NCBI RefSeq assembly: GCF_000617845.2
Contig: NZ_DF820425.1
Coordinates: 2,903,725 to 2,967,724 of the forward strand
Direction of reading: 5' to 3'
DNA: 64,000 bases
Origin: Bradyrhizobium sp. DOA9
Lineage (GTDB): Bacteria; Pseudomonadota; Alphaproteobacteria; Rhizobiales; Xanthobacteraceae
How positions within the stretch are numbered: position 1 is the stretch's first letter; each line of letters begins with the position of its first letter. A program made the position numbers and the translations under genes. Shown here piece by piece: positions 20,245 to 29,003 of this stretch. A model generated the notes under the pieces. That model was not told the DNA's origin and made no database searches. It saw only the letters and a list, made by a program, of their open reading frames with translations.

Positions 20245-20331
20245 GTCAATCCCGCCACACTTGTTACTCCCACCGCGGGGCCGCGAGCTGGCAGACATCG
20301 TTGGCAGGAGCGCAGATGGATTTGGAGAGTC

Positions 20332-21126
20332 ATGATGACATCAGTTAAAAACGCAGGGACGAACGGACAGACCGCCATGCAGACCCCACCGGTGGTGTCG
20401 CCGCAGGACTGGGAGGCGGCCCGTCTGCAACTGCTCGTGAAGGAAAAGGCGCATACCCGTGCCCGCGACGCCCTGGCCGCCGAGCGGCGCCGCATGCCGT
20501 GGATGGCTGTCGACAAAACCTATGCGTTCGAGGGGCCCGGCGGCAAGCTCAGTCTGGTTGATCTGTTCCAGGGCCGGCGGCAATTGATCGTGTATCGCGC
20601 CTTCTTCGAGCCCGGCGTGTTCGGCTGGCCCGATCACGCCTGCCGCGGCTGCTCCATGGTGGCCGACCAGGTCGCCCATGTCTCGCACCTGAACGCCCGC
20701 GACACCACGCTGGTGTTCGCCTCGCGCGCGCCGCAAGCCGACATCGTCAGGCTGAAGCAGCGGATGGGCTGGACCATGCCCTGGGTCACCATCACCGACG
20801 GCTTCGATGCCGATTTCGGCGTCGACGAATGGCACGGCACCAACGTGTTCTACCGCGACGGCAACCGCATCTTCCGCACCTATTTCGTCAAGAGCCGCGG
20901 CGACGAGCAGATGGGCGGCACCTGGAACTATCTCGACATCACCCCGCTCGGCCGCCAGGAGGTGTGGGAGGATTCGCCTCCGGGCTATCCGCAGACCCCG
21001 ACCTACAAATGGTGGAACTGGCACGACTGCTACACGGAAGGGGCGGCGCCCGACAAGCGATGGGTGGAGATCTCGGACGCCGGCGAGAAAGCCTTTCGCG
21101 AGGAGGCCGCAGGGGAACGGAAATGA
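20332..21126 (+). CDS. DUF899 (thioredoxin-like) family protein
   Basis: The 264-residue protein is a DUF899 member, a group of thioredoxin-fold proteins. Hallmarks are FEPGVFGWPDHACRGCSMVA (C-x2-C at the expected position), NARDTTLVFASRAPQADI, RMGWTMPWVT and DFGVDEWHGTNVFYRD. The C-x2-C could be redox active. A GGAGAG ribosome site precedes two adjacent ATG codons (20332 and 20335). The next gene overlaps its stop by four bases. It is divergent from the two-HTH regulator. Confidence 0.85.
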   Translation: MMTSVKNAGTNGQTAMQTPPVVSPQDWEAARLQLLVKEKAHTRARDALAAERRRMPWMAVDKTYAFEGPGGKLSLVDLFQGRRQLIVYRAFFEPGVFGWPDHACRGCSMVADQVAHVSHLNARDTTLVFASRAPQADIVRLKQRMGWTMPWVTITDGFDADFGVDEWHGTNVFYRDGNRIFRTYFVKSRGDEQMGGTWNYLDITPLGRQEVWEDSPPGYPQTPTYKWWNWHDCYTEGAAPDKRWVEISDAGEKAFREEAAGERK

Positions 21127-21401
21127 CAGCTCCGGTCAGCGCGGTCCCCGGCGCCAGCCCCGACGCTGGGACGGCCGCGCGCCACCTCGCCAGGTGGCTG
21201 GCGCTGGCGGCGACGCCGACCTTCGCCATCATGGCCGTGCTGACGGCCATGATCGGCGGGGGGCCGGCGGACATGCTGTGCGGCGCCGGGCAGGGCGCTC
21301 TGCTCGGCGGGATGGTGCCGATGTATCTCCTGATGAGCGCGTTTCATGCTGCAGCGTGGTTGAGGCTGATCGCGGAGCGGCGGCGGGCGGTCAGCCGGTA
21401 A
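21123..21401 (+). CDS. Small two-span membrane protein in the DUF899 operon
   Basis: This 92-residue protein starts at an ATG overlapping the DUF899 stop (ATGA), which implies coupled translation. It has two hydrophobic segments, near residues 25-45 and 52-75, separated by a short Gly-rich turn (GQGALLGGM). I do not recognise a family. The link to the DUF899 gene suggests a membrane partner or a shared stress or redox role. Confidence 0.72.
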   Translation: MTAPVSAVPGASPDAGTAARHLARWLALAATPTFAIMAVLTAMIGGGPADMLCGAGQGALLGGMVPMYLLMSAFHAAAWLRLIAERRRAVSR

Positions 21402-21494
21402 GCGCACCGCCGGTGTGAACGCCTCGTCCTTCGAGACGAAGGATGCGCCACGATCGCCGACGCCAAACGAGGGCGGTTCGGCATCACCGAGTCT

Positions 21495-21917
21495 TCACTG
21501 CGGCGCCGCCTGAAGATAAGCAATGATCTTGCCCGCTTCCTCAGCCGAGACGCCGCCATAGGGCTGCATCTTGTGGCCGGACACGACCTCGTCCGGCTTG
21601 ACCATGAAGCGGGTGAGCTTGTCCTGGTCCCAGGCGAAGCCGGCTTCCTTCATCGACGAGGAATAATTGTAGTTCGGCAGCGAGCCGGCCTTGCGTCCGA
21701 CGATCTTGTTGAGGTTGGGGCCGAGGCGATTGTCGCCTTCCTTCACGGAATGGCAGGTGCGGCAGGCATTGTTGAAGGCCTGCTGGCCGGTGTCGTCATT
21801 CGCGCGCGCGAGCGAGCAGGGCGCGATCACGAGCAGGGTCAGTGCGCCGGCGCCGGCAAGGGCGTGCAGCCATGGGCATGGCGGGGGTTGCCTTCGTGGT
21901 TGCATTTGCGCCTCCAT
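21495..21917 (-). CDS. Class I c-type cytochrome
   Basis: The 140-residue protein has a signal peptide (cleavage near ARA-ND, residue 39-40), the heme site CRTCH at 52-56 and the axial Met at 117 in GHKMQPYGGVS. Size and spacing fit cytochrome c2/c550-type soluble electron carriers of the periplasm. GPNLNKIVGRKAG after the heme site is typical of mitochondrial-type cytochromes c. A second in-frame ATG four codons in is possible. It does not belong to a respiratory operon here. Confidence 0.93.
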   Translation of the reverse strand: MEAQMQPRRQPPPCPWLHALAGAGALTLLVIAPCSLARANDDTGQQAFNNACRTCHSVKEGDNRLGPNLNKIVGRKAGSLPNYNYSSSMKEAGFAWDQDKLTRFMVKPDEVVSGHKMQPYGGVSAEEAGKIIAYLQAAPQ

Positions 21918-22013
21918 CGGGATCGCGCCGCAGCAAATGCGTCGTGATGTCGAGGCAAACGAGAACGGCCCCGGTGGGTTCCAGGGCCGCTCGCGTCACG
22001 ATGTCCTGTCGCC

Positions 22014-22739
22014 TTAGCGGTTCGCGGCGCCGAGGTCTGCACGCCGCTCGGTCATCGGCAGCACGATCACCTTGGTGCCGACGTTGACGCGGGAATAGAG
22101 GTCGGTGACGTCCTCGTTGGTCATGCGGATGCAACCGGAGGACACGCGCTTGCCGATGGTCTCGGGGGCGTTGGTGCCGTGGATGCGGTAGATGGTGCCG
22201 CCGAGATACATGGCGCGTGCGCCGAGCGGGTTGCCGGGGCCGCCGGCCATGTGGCGCGGCAGATAGGGCTGGCGGGCGATCATCTCCGGCGGCGGAGTCC
22301 AGGCCGGCCACTCGGCCTTGCGGCTCACCGACTGGATGCCGGACCAGGTGAAGCCGTCGCGGCCGACGCCGATGCCGTAGCGCAGCGCCTGGCCGCCTCC
22401 GAGCACGTAATAGAGATAGGTGTTGGGCGTATCGATGATGATCGTGCCCGGCGCTTCGCGCGTCGCGTAAGAGACGGTCTGGCGGCGGAAGCGGGCCGGC
22501 AGCTCGACCGCGTCCTGATCCTCGGACGGCTCGGTCTGGTAGGGCGCCTGATAGGGCTGCTGATACGGTTGATAGGGCTGCAGCGGCTGCGGCGCGGTCA
22601 TCGGCGGCAGCGGCTGGAAGAAGGGGAAGATCTGCACCGGCGCGGCGTTGGCGGCACCCGCGAACGCGACGGCGGAGACCGCCACTGCACCGAACGCAAC
22701 GGCGCGCGAAAACGTCTTGAACGTATCCAGATTGAACAT
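22014..22739 (-). CDS. L,D-transpeptidase (YkuD domain)
   Basis: The 241-residue protein has a signal peptide (near 1-32), a Pro/Gln/Tyr-rich linker (40-70), then the YkuD domain. The active site is H187 in YRIHGTN and C203 in SSGCIRMTNEDV. Such enzymes form 3-3 cross-links in peptidoglycan or attach outer-membrane proteins to it, acting in the periplasm. The Pro/Gln-rich linker may span the cell wall. It is a single gene, divergent from the glycosyltransferase with 273 bases between. Confidence 0.92.
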   Translation of the reverse strand: MFNLDTFKTFSRAVAFGAVAVSAVAFAGAANAAPVQIFPFFQPLPPMTAPQPLQPYQPYQQPYQAPYQTEPSEDQDAVELPARFRRQTVSYATREAPGTIIIDTPNTYLYYVLGGGQALRYGIGVGRDGFTWSGIQSVSRKAEWPAWTPPPEMIARQPYLPRHMAGGPGNPLGARAMYLGGTIYRIHGTNAPETIGKRVSSGCIRMTNEDVTDLYSRVNVGTKVIVLPMTERRADLGAANR

Positions 22740-23012
22740 GTGATCGCCCCTGTTTGCTCGGTGTTTTGCTCACCGCGGCACCGTTGCGGTGCTCCGTTGC
22801 CTAAAGTCCTAACGGCAAAACGTTTCGGGACATTTGCGCGGAAAACCGAAAACGGTTTCACGGCGGCAAGGATTGTTTCATGACGGTTTCGTGGCCGCAG
22901 CGGCCCGTTAACGAACAAAACAGCACGCCGACACTTCCGTGACGTCACACGCCTGAAATATCCTTCGTTGATGGTCGATGCCTGAGAATCATCAAACTCT
23001 CGGGATTTTCCC

Positions 23013-24065
23013 ATGCGGGTATTAATCGCGACCGACGCCTGGCATCCGCAGGTCAACGGGGTGGTGCGCACCCTGACCTCGCTGGCGAATGCGGCCAAGG
23101 CCCTCGACGTCGAGATCGACTTCCTCACCCCCGACGGCTTTCCGTCCTGGCCGCTGCCGACCTATCCGGGCCTGCGCTTTGCGCTGCCTGCGGGCAAGGA
23201 GATCGCCCGGCGGATCGAGAGGTGCGCGCCGGATGCGCTGCATATCGCCACCGAAGGCCCGATCGGCTGGGCCGCGCGAGCCTATTGCCGGCGCAACCGG
23301 CTCGCCTTCACCACCTCCTATACGACGCGCTTTCCGGAATACGTCTCGGTGCGGACCGGCATTCCGGCGGGGGTCGGCTATGCGGTGCTGCGCCACTTCC
23401 ACGATGCCGCCGCCATGACAATGGTGGCGACGCCCTCGCTGCGGCAGGAGCTGTCCGAGCGCGGCTTCAAGCGGCTCGGCTTCTGGACGCGCGGCGTCGA
23501 CACCGGGCTGTTTCATCCCGACGCTCCGGCGGAGCTCGACCTGCCGCGCCCGATCTTCATGACGATGGGACGCGTGGCGGTGGAGAAGAATCTCGAAGCG
23601 TTCCTCTCGCTCGACCTGCCCGGCACCAAGGTCGTCGTCGGCGACGGTCCGCAGAAGGCGGCGCTGGAGAAGAGATATCCCGGTGCCGTCTTCCTCGGCG
23701 AGAAGAAGGGCGCGGATCTCACCGCGCATCTCGCCGCCGCCGACGTGTTCGTGTTTCCGAGCCTGACCGACACGTTCGGCGTGGTGCAGCTGGAGGCACT
23801 CGCCTGCGGCACGCCGGTTGCGGCGTTTCCGGTCACTGGACCGAAGGACGTCATCGCCGATCACCCGATCGGCGCGATCGACCACGATCTGCGCGCCGCG
23901 TGCCTGCGCGCGCTGACGATGTCGCGGCAGACCTGCCGCAACTTCGCGCTGGAGCGCTCCTGGGAGAACAGCGCGCGCCAGTTCGTCGGCAACCTCACCT
24001 CACTGCAGCCCAGCCGGGCCTTGCGCGCCTCGCCTCGCATGGCGCGGCGGCCGGTGCGCGGTTGA
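23013..24065 (+). CDS. Glycosyltransferase family 4-type
   Basis: The 350-residue GT-B enzyme starts RVLIATDAWHPQVNGVVRTL, typical of lipid-linked glycosyltransferases such as MgtA/SqdX-type. The C-terminal nucleotide-sugar half has FMTMGRVAVEKNL, GDGP and FPSLTDTFGVVQLEALACGTPV with the E-x7-E motif. No membrane span is seen, so it is cytosolic or peripheral. The methyltransferase gene follows after 33 bases and probably shares its transcript. A glycolipid product is an inference from the family and neighbours. Confidence 0.85.
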   Translation: MRVLIATDAWHPQVNGVVRTLTSLANAAKALDVEIDFLTPDGFPSWPLPTYPGLRFALPAGKEIARRIERCAPDALHIATEGPIGWAARAYCRRNRLAFTTSYTTRFPEYVSVRTGIPAGVGYAVLRHFHDAAAMTMVATPSLRQELSERGFKRLGFWTRGVDTGLFHPDAPAELDLPRPIFMTMGRVAVEKNLEAFLSLDLPGTKVVVGDGPQKAALEKRYPGAVFLGEKKGADLTAHLAAADVFVFPSLTDTFGVVQLEALACGTPVAAFPVTGPKDVIADHPIGAIDHDLRAACLRALTMSRQTCRNFALERSWENSARQFVGNLTSLQPSRALRASPRMARRPVRG

Positions 24066-24098
24066 CCTTTCATTTGACCCACAGCGAGAACCTCATCG

Positions 24099-24788
24099 AT
24101 GGCTAAGATCATGAACCTTGACGGCACCCAGCAGCTCGACCTCACGCGCGGCACGGTCGAGCAGGCCTATGACCGCTGGGCGCCGGTCTACGATCTCGTG
24201 TTCGGCGGCGTGTTCGCCAAGGGCCGGCAGGCGGCGATCGCGGCCACCAACAAGATCGGCGGCCGCGTGCTCGAGGTCGGCGTCGGCACCGGCATCTCGC
24301 TGCCGCTCTACGCACCGAACCTGCGCATCTTCGGCACCGACATTTCGGAAGCGATGCTGGACAAGGCGCGCCGCCGCGTGAAGGAGCAGAAGCTGAAGAA
24401 CGTCGAGGGCCTCGCGGTGATGGACGCCGAGAAGCTCGAATTCCCGGACAACTCCTTCGACGTCGTGATGGCGCAATACGTCGTCACCGCCGTGCCGAAT
24501 CCGGAGAAGGCGCTCGACGAATTCGCCCGCGTGCTGCGTCCGGGCGGCGAATTGATCATCCTCACCCGCGTCAGCGCCGACACCGGCATGCGCCGCTTCA
24601 TCGAGCAGAAGCTGCAGCCCGTGGTGCGCCCGCTCGGCTTCCGCACCGCCGAATTCGCCTGGTCTCGCTATGCCAAATGGCTCGCCGGTGCGAAGGGCAT
24701 GGAGCTCGCCGAGCGCCGCCTGATCCCGCCGCTCGGTCACTTCTCGCTGGTGCGCTTCCGCAAGGTCGACGTCGCCAAAGCAGCGTGA
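24099..24788 (+). CDS. Class I SAM methyltransferase, phospholipid N-methyltransferase-like
   Basis: The 229-residue protein has motif I VLEVGVGTGISLPLY (near 55-69), TDIS at the adenine-binding acidic strand, and motif III GELIILTRVSA. Length, the YDRWAPVYDLVFGGVF start and the C-terminal FSLVRFRKV fit Rhodobacter-type phosphatidylethanolamine N-methyltransferases (PmtA), which make phosphatidylcholine. Ubiquinone-type methyltransferases are also possible. The phosphatidylserine decarboxylase gene 3 kb on favours a phospholipid role. Confidence 0.75.
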   Translation: MAKIMNLDGTQQLDLTRGTVEQAYDRWAPVYDLVFGGVFAKGRQAAIAATNKIGGRVLEVGVGTGISLPLYAPNLRIFGTDISEAMLDKARRRVKEQKLKNVEGLAVMDAEKLEFPDNSFDVVMAQYVVTAVPNPEKALDEFARVLRPGGELIILTRVSADTGMRRFIEQKLQPVVRPLGFRTAEFAWSRYAKWLAGAKGMELAERRLIPPLGHFSLVRFRKVDVAKAA

Positions 24789-24908
24789 GCCTGGCGTCTT
24801 TCGTGCGTCATCGCGCCGCTGCACATCGTCACATGACAAAATGATGATGTCACACGGCCTACATCGAATCTCTGTAAATCCTGAACCCGAAAGCATTTGG
24901 GGGAGAGC

Positions 24909-25568
24909 ATGATCAAGAATTATCTCGAGCAGCTGCGGATCCAGCGCTGGGACGACCATCGCTACTATCACCACAGCCGCATCAATCAGAGCCTGCACTT
25001 CGTCAGCGCGCTGAGCTTCCTGTTCGCCTATGTCTGGCTGTTCATCGACCCCGTCGTCTCGGCGCTGGTCGGCTGGCTGGTCTCGATGACCTCGCGCCAG
25101 GCCGGCCACTTCTTCTTCGAGCCGCATACTTACGACCACATCAACCAGGCGACCCACGAATACAAGGAAGAGATCAAGGTCGGCTACAACCTGCAGCGCA
25201 AGGTGGTGCTGATGGCGATCTGGGCGCTGTCGCCACTGGTGCTGGTCGTCGATCCCACCCTGTTTGGCATCTTCACGCCGTGGCAGAGCGCGACCGATTT
25301 CATGCGGCAGGTGGCGAAGATCTGGCTCGTGGTCGGCGGCGGCGGCCTGCTGTTCCGCACCGTGCACCTGTTTTTCATCCGCGACGTCGAGACCGGCCTC
25401 GTCTGGATGACCAAGATCCTGACCGACCCGTTCCACGATCTGATGCTCTATCGCGGCGCTCCGCTCGCCCTGATGCGCGGCGAGCTGATGGATCCCGGCC
25501 TGCATCTCAACCCCGAGCACACGCTGGGCTTCATCGACGAGCCCGTGCTCGAAGAGCAGCACGCTTGA
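24909..25568 (+). CDS. Polytopic membrane protein, Mpo1-like
   Basis: The 219-residue protein has four predicted membrane segments (two near 28-62, two near 100-150). Its histidines include H17, H21, H22, H30, H67, H73 and H77; the HFxxA...SRQAGHFFFEPH arrangement recalls the Mpo1/DUF962 family, iron-dependent dioxygenases of fatty-acid alpha-oxidation. That match is tentative. It is 120 bases after the methyltransferase, with its own strong ribosome site (GGGGGAGAG), and might be expressed alone. The ATG at 24909 is preferred over the TTG at 24897. Confidence 0.6.
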   Translation: MIKNYLEQLRIQRWDDHRYYHHSRINQSLHFVSALSFLFAYVWLFIDPVVSALVGWLVSMTSRQAGHFFFEPHTYDHINQATHEYKEEIKVGYNLQRKVVLMAIWALSPLVLVVDPTLFGIFTPWQSATDFMRQVAKIWLVVGGGGLLFRTVHLFFIRDVETGLVWMTKILTDPFHDLMLYRGAPLALMRGELMDPGLHLNPEHTLGFIDEPVLEEQHA

Positions 25569-25662
25569 CGCGCGCGGCGCACGCGACACGCTCCGATGTC
25601 TAACGGCTACGTCATGCCCGGGCTTGTCCCGGGCATCCACGTCTTGGAGGTTCTTATATGCA

Positions 25663-25767
25663 CCGTCATTCCGGGGCGATGCGAAGCATCGAACCCGGAA
25701 TCTCGAGATTCTCAGGTGCGCAATTGCGCACCGGAGTTCGGTCCTGCGGACCGCCCCGGAATGACGG
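25663..25767. repeat. Palindromic repeat family B, copy 1
   Basis: An imperfect 105-base palindrome with outer ends CCGTCATTCCGGGGCG and CGCCCCGGAATGACGG and an inner GCGCAATTGCGCA hairpin. It lies between the convergent Mpo1-like and aminotransferase genes. A short CCCGGGCTTGTCCCGGG hairpin just upstream (25611-25643) is a separate element. Other copies: 30685-30789, 44819-44944, 62403-62530. Confidence 0.88.
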
Positions 25768-25787
25768 TGGTGGTGGAAGAGCGAGCC

Positions 25788-27452
25788 TCAGCGCCCGAAG
25801 CGCTTGGCCAGCATCTCTTTCAGGATCTGCCGCTTGATCTGCTTGTTGGTGAGGACGCCGTCGTGCCACCAGAAGCCGTCGGCCTTCATCTTCTGTGCGG
25901 CGCGGACGAAGCGGTCGGCGACCTCGGTGAAGTCGGCGTCGGTGTAGTTGAGGCTGAAGATCAGCCGTCCCGTGCCGACCCAGCTCAGCGCCAGGCCCTC
26001 GGCGCGCAGGTAATATTGCAGCATCCAATTGTAGCGGGAGGGCGTCGTGTATTTCACCGTCCAGATCGAGGAGAAGTTGGCGAAGCGCACCGGCAGGTCG
26101 GCTTCCTGCATCATCTGGTTGAGCTTCTTCGCGCGCCCGTTCCAGGTCTCTTCCAGGTTGTCATAGACCGCGCGAAAATTCGGGCTGGCGAGGCGGCTCA
26201 GGAACTCGCCCATCGCCGTCATGACATAGGGGTGCGAGTTGAAGGTGCCGCGGGCGAAGCAGATGTCGGCGGGGCGGTCGTCGCGGAAGCGGCGCATCAA
26301 TTCACGCTTGCCGCAGACGACGCCGACCGGCAGGCCGCCGGCGAGGCTCTTGCCGTAGGTCACCATGTCGGCCTTGACGCCGAAATATTCCTGGGCGCCG
26401 CCGGCGGCCAGACGGAAGCCGACGAAGACCTCGTCGAAGATCAGCACGATGCCGCGCTGGTCGCAGACCTCGCGCAGCTGCTTGAGCCATTCGGTGTAGG
26501 CCGCGCGATCGAAATTGCCGCCGCGGGAGGAATCGACCAGCGAGGAATCGCCGGGCGCGTTGGCGTTCGGATGCAGGCCCTGCAGCGGATTGACCAGCAC
26601 GCAGGCGATGTCCTTGCGCGTGCGCAGGACATGCAGCGTCTTCTCCGACATTTCGGCGAGGGTGTAGGTCTCGTGTGCGGGAATCGGATTGCCGACGCCG
26701 GGCTGCACGTCGCCCCACCAGCCGTGATAGGCGCCGGCGAAACGAACCAGGTGGGTGCGCCCCGTGTGGTAGCGCGCCAGCCGCACCGCCTGCATCACGG
26801 CTTCGGTGCCGGACATGTGGAACGAGACCTCGTCGAGGCCGGAGATCCGGCAGAGCCGCTGCACATTCTCGAGAATGACGGGATGGTAGGGGCCGAGCAC
26901 GGGGCCGAGCGCATGCGCGCGCTTCTCGGCGCCCTCGATGCACTCCTTGTAGAAATCGTTGCCGAAGATGTTGACGCCGTACGAGCCGGTGAGGTCGTAG
27001 AACGTGTTGCCGTCGACGTCGGTGACGGTGACGCCGCTGGACGATTCCATGAAGGTCGAAGTGCCCAGGTGCTCGCGGACGAGACGCGAGAACTGGAACG
27101 GCACGCGGTAGCTCTCGGTGAAGTTCAGGTCGGAGATGGTCTCCGCCGCTTCCTTCGTCATTGCGCGTCCCCTGGGGTAGCGCTCGGCGTAGAGGGCGGC
27201 GAGGCGGAAGAAGGCGTCCTTGCGCTGCGCTGCGATGTTCGCCGGCGCACCATCGCAGGAGAAATAGTCGCTCTCTCCGTACTCGTAGAACGGCAGCAGC
27301 CGCGCCACCCGGCGCGACATCTTGGAATGCCCCGCGAGCGAGCGGTGCTTGGCGCGGGAGAGTTCGACCCGCGCTTTCAGCTTCGGGAAGACGGCGGCAG
27401 CGGAGGCTGCGGCGGCCACGGACATCGAGAGAATCGGGAGTGTCGTTTCCAT
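25788..27452 (-). CDS. Class III (GSA-type) PLP aminotransferase with N-terminal extension
   Basis: The 554-residue protein carries the fold type I catalytic domain from about residue 115. The PLP lysine is K368 (MVTYGKSLAGGLPVG), the cofactor Asp is D340 (LIFDEVFVGFR), and SGTEAVMQAVRLAR is the phosphate-binding loop. Similarity is greatest to glutamate-1-semialdehyde aminomutase-like proteins, but the first 110 residues are extra: a hydrophobic Ala-rich start, then a basic helical stretch, so it may sit at the membrane. It is divergent from psd with only 35 bases between start codons. The amino acceptor is unknown. Confidence 0.85.
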   Translation of the reverse strand: METTLPILSMSVAAAASAAAVFPKLKARVELSRAKHRSLAGHSKMSRRVARLLPFYEYGESDYFSCDGAPANIAAQRKDAFFRLAALYAERYPRGRAMTKEAAETISDLNFTESYRVPFQFSRLVREHLGTSTFMESSSGVTVTDVDGNTFYDLTGSYGVNIFGNDFYKECIEGAEKRAHALGPVLGPYHPVILENVQRLCRISGLDEVSFHMSGTEAVMQAVRLARYHTGRTHLVRFAGAYHGWWGDVQPGVGNPIPAHETYTLAEMSEKTLHVLRTRKDIACVLVNPLQGLHPNANAPGDSSLVDSSRGGNFDRAAYTEWLKQLREVCDQRGIVLIFDEVFVGFRLAAGGAQEYFGVKADMVTYGKSLAGGLPVGVVCGKRELMRRFRDDRPADICFARGTFNSHPYVMTAMGEFLSRLASPNFRAVYDNLEETWNGRAKKLNQMMQEADLPVRFANFSSIWTVKYTTPSRYNWMLQYYLRAEGLALSWVGTGRLIFSLNYTDADFTEVADRFVRAAQKMKADGFWWHDGVLTNKQIKRQILKEMLAKRFGR

Positions 27453-27487
27453 GACAACAAGCGCTAACCCTGCGAGCTGACAGATTC

Positions 27488-28351
27488 ATGACAGTCAAAG
27501 CCCTCATCGCCTCTTTCACCCAGCAGGAGGACCTCAACTTCCTGTTGACCAACCGCATCCCCCGCGCCGCGCTGACCCGCTTCATGGGCTGGTTCTCCAA
27601 GATCGAGAATCCCTTCGTTCGGGATTTCTCGATCGCGCTGTGGAAGCTGTTCTCCGATCTCGATCTGTCCGAGGCGCGCAAGACGCATTTCAAGAGCCTG
27701 CACGACTGCTTCACCCGGGAGCTGAAGCCGGGCCTGCGGCCGTTCGATCCCGACCCCTCGATCGTGGCGAGCCCGTCGGACGGCATCGTCGGCGCTCACG
27801 GCAGGATCGCCGATACCGAGCTGTTCCAGGTCAAGGGCGCGCCCTATTCGCTGCTCGACCTGCTCGGCGATTCCGCTCTGGTCGATCAGCACCGCAACGG
27901 CTCCTTCGTCACGCTGCGGCTGACGTCGAGCATGTATCACCGCTTCCACGCGCCGTACGATGCACGCATCGAGCGCGTCACGCTGATCCACGGTGATGTC
28001 TGGAACGTCAACCCGATCGCGCTCAAGCGCGTCGAGCGGCTGTTCTGCAAGAACGAGCGCGCGGTGATCCGGACGCGTTTGTCGACCGGCGAGGCGGTGA
28101 CGCTGGTGCCGGTCGCCGCGATCCTGGTCGCGAGCATCCGCCTGCACTTCCTCGACATGGTGCTGAACGCGCAGACGCGCGGCCCGGTCAATTTTCCTTG
28201 CGACGTCCACGTGTCCAAGGGCGAGGAGCTCGGCTGGTTCGAGCACGGCTCCACCATCATCATCCTGGCGCCCGGCGATTTCTCCTTCTGCGACGGCATT
28301 GCCGAGGGCACGCGCATTCGCGCAGGCCAGGCGCTGCTCGGAAGAAAGTAG
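27488..28351 (+). CDS. psd: Phosphatidylserine decarboxylase proenzyme, type I-like
   Basis: The 287-residue proenzyme makes phosphatidylethanolamine by decarboxylating phosphatidylserine. The self-cleavage motif is HGST at 253-256 (canonical LGST), where Ser255 becomes the pyruvoyl group. The Asp and His of the maturation triad are probably D98 (SPSDG) and H154 (YHRFHAP). The protein is E. coli-like (type I) in layout, not the short type II form usual in rhizobia with pssA. The Nudix gene follows after 64 bases, so the two may share a transcript. Confidence 0.9.
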   Translation: MTVKALIASFTQQEDLNFLLTNRIPRAALTRFMGWFSKIENPFVRDFSIALWKLFSDLDLSEARKTHFKSLHDCFTRELKPGLRPFDPDPSIVASPSDGIVGAHGRIADTELFQVKGAPYSLLDLLGDSALVDQHRNGSFVTLRLTSSMYHRFHAPYDARIERVTLIHGDVWNVNPIALKRVERLFCKNERAVIRTRLSTGEAVTLVPVAAILVASIRLHFLDMVLNAQTRGPVNFPCDVHVSKGEELGWFEHGSTIIILAPGDFSFCDGIAEGTRIRAGQALLGRK

Positions 28352-28415
28352 CCTTCAATCCGCCGTCCCCGCCGCCTATATCGTCGGACGGGGACGATTT
28401 GATACGGATCTGACG

Positions 28416-28979
28416 ATGGCGCGGGCGCCGGTCATGGCGGCGGGTGGTATTGTGCTGCGGCGCGGGCCGGTGCCGCTGGTTGCAGTCGTGCGCCAGCGCA
28501 AGCGCAACGAATGGGTCCTGCCCAAGGGAAAGCTCGACGACGGCGAGACGCCGAGGGAAGCCGCGCACCGCGAGGTGCTGGAGGAGACCGGCCATGACGT
28601 CGCCGTGCACGAATTTCTGGGCACGCTGGTCTATCAGTCCGGCGGGCGCTCCAAGGTCGTGCACTTCTGGCGGATGGAGGCCGATGGCGGCCCGGTTCGC
28701 AAGCTGATGAACGACATCAAGGCGGTGGATTGGCTGACGCTGGACGATGCGATCGCGCGCCTGTCGCGCGAATATGAGCGCGCGTTCCTGACCCAGATTG
28801 GACCGATCGCGCTCGTGGCGGCGGGGCTGGCGGCATCGCCGGCGCAGGAGCCGACGCTGTCGAACGATGACGTCGATGCGGGGTTGCAGACGTTGACACC
28901 GGCCGAGGCGGCTTCCGTCGACGAACTCCGGCACGGCCTGTTGCAGAAGGTGAAGGCCTGGCTCCGCGGCGAGGCGTGA
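28416..28979 (+). CDS. Nudix hydrolase
   Basis: The 187-residue protein has a complete Nudix box, G-x5-E-x7-REV-x-EE-x-G (GKLDDGETPREAAHREVLEETG). Sequences around it (GGIVLRRG at the N terminus, WVLPKGKL) fit diadenosine polyphosphate/(di)phosphoinositol-type Nudix enzymes. It hydrolyses a nucleoside-diphosphate-linked substrate in the cytoplasm; the substrate is unknown. The C-terminal 50 residues are an extra helical tail. The start at 28416 avoids an upstream extension that would overlap psd. Confidence 0.9.
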   Translation: MARAPVMAAGGIVLRRGPVPLVAVVRQRKRNEWVLPKGKLDDGETPREAAHREVLEETGHDVAVHEFLGTLVYQSGGRSKVVHFWRMEADGGPVRKLMNDIKAVDWLTLDDAIARLSREYERAFLTQIGPIALVAAGLAASPAQEPTLSNDDVDAGLQTLTPAEAASVDELRHGLLQKVKAWLRGEA

Positions 28980-29003
28980 GGTTTGCGCTCAAGCCTCTCC
29001 ACG

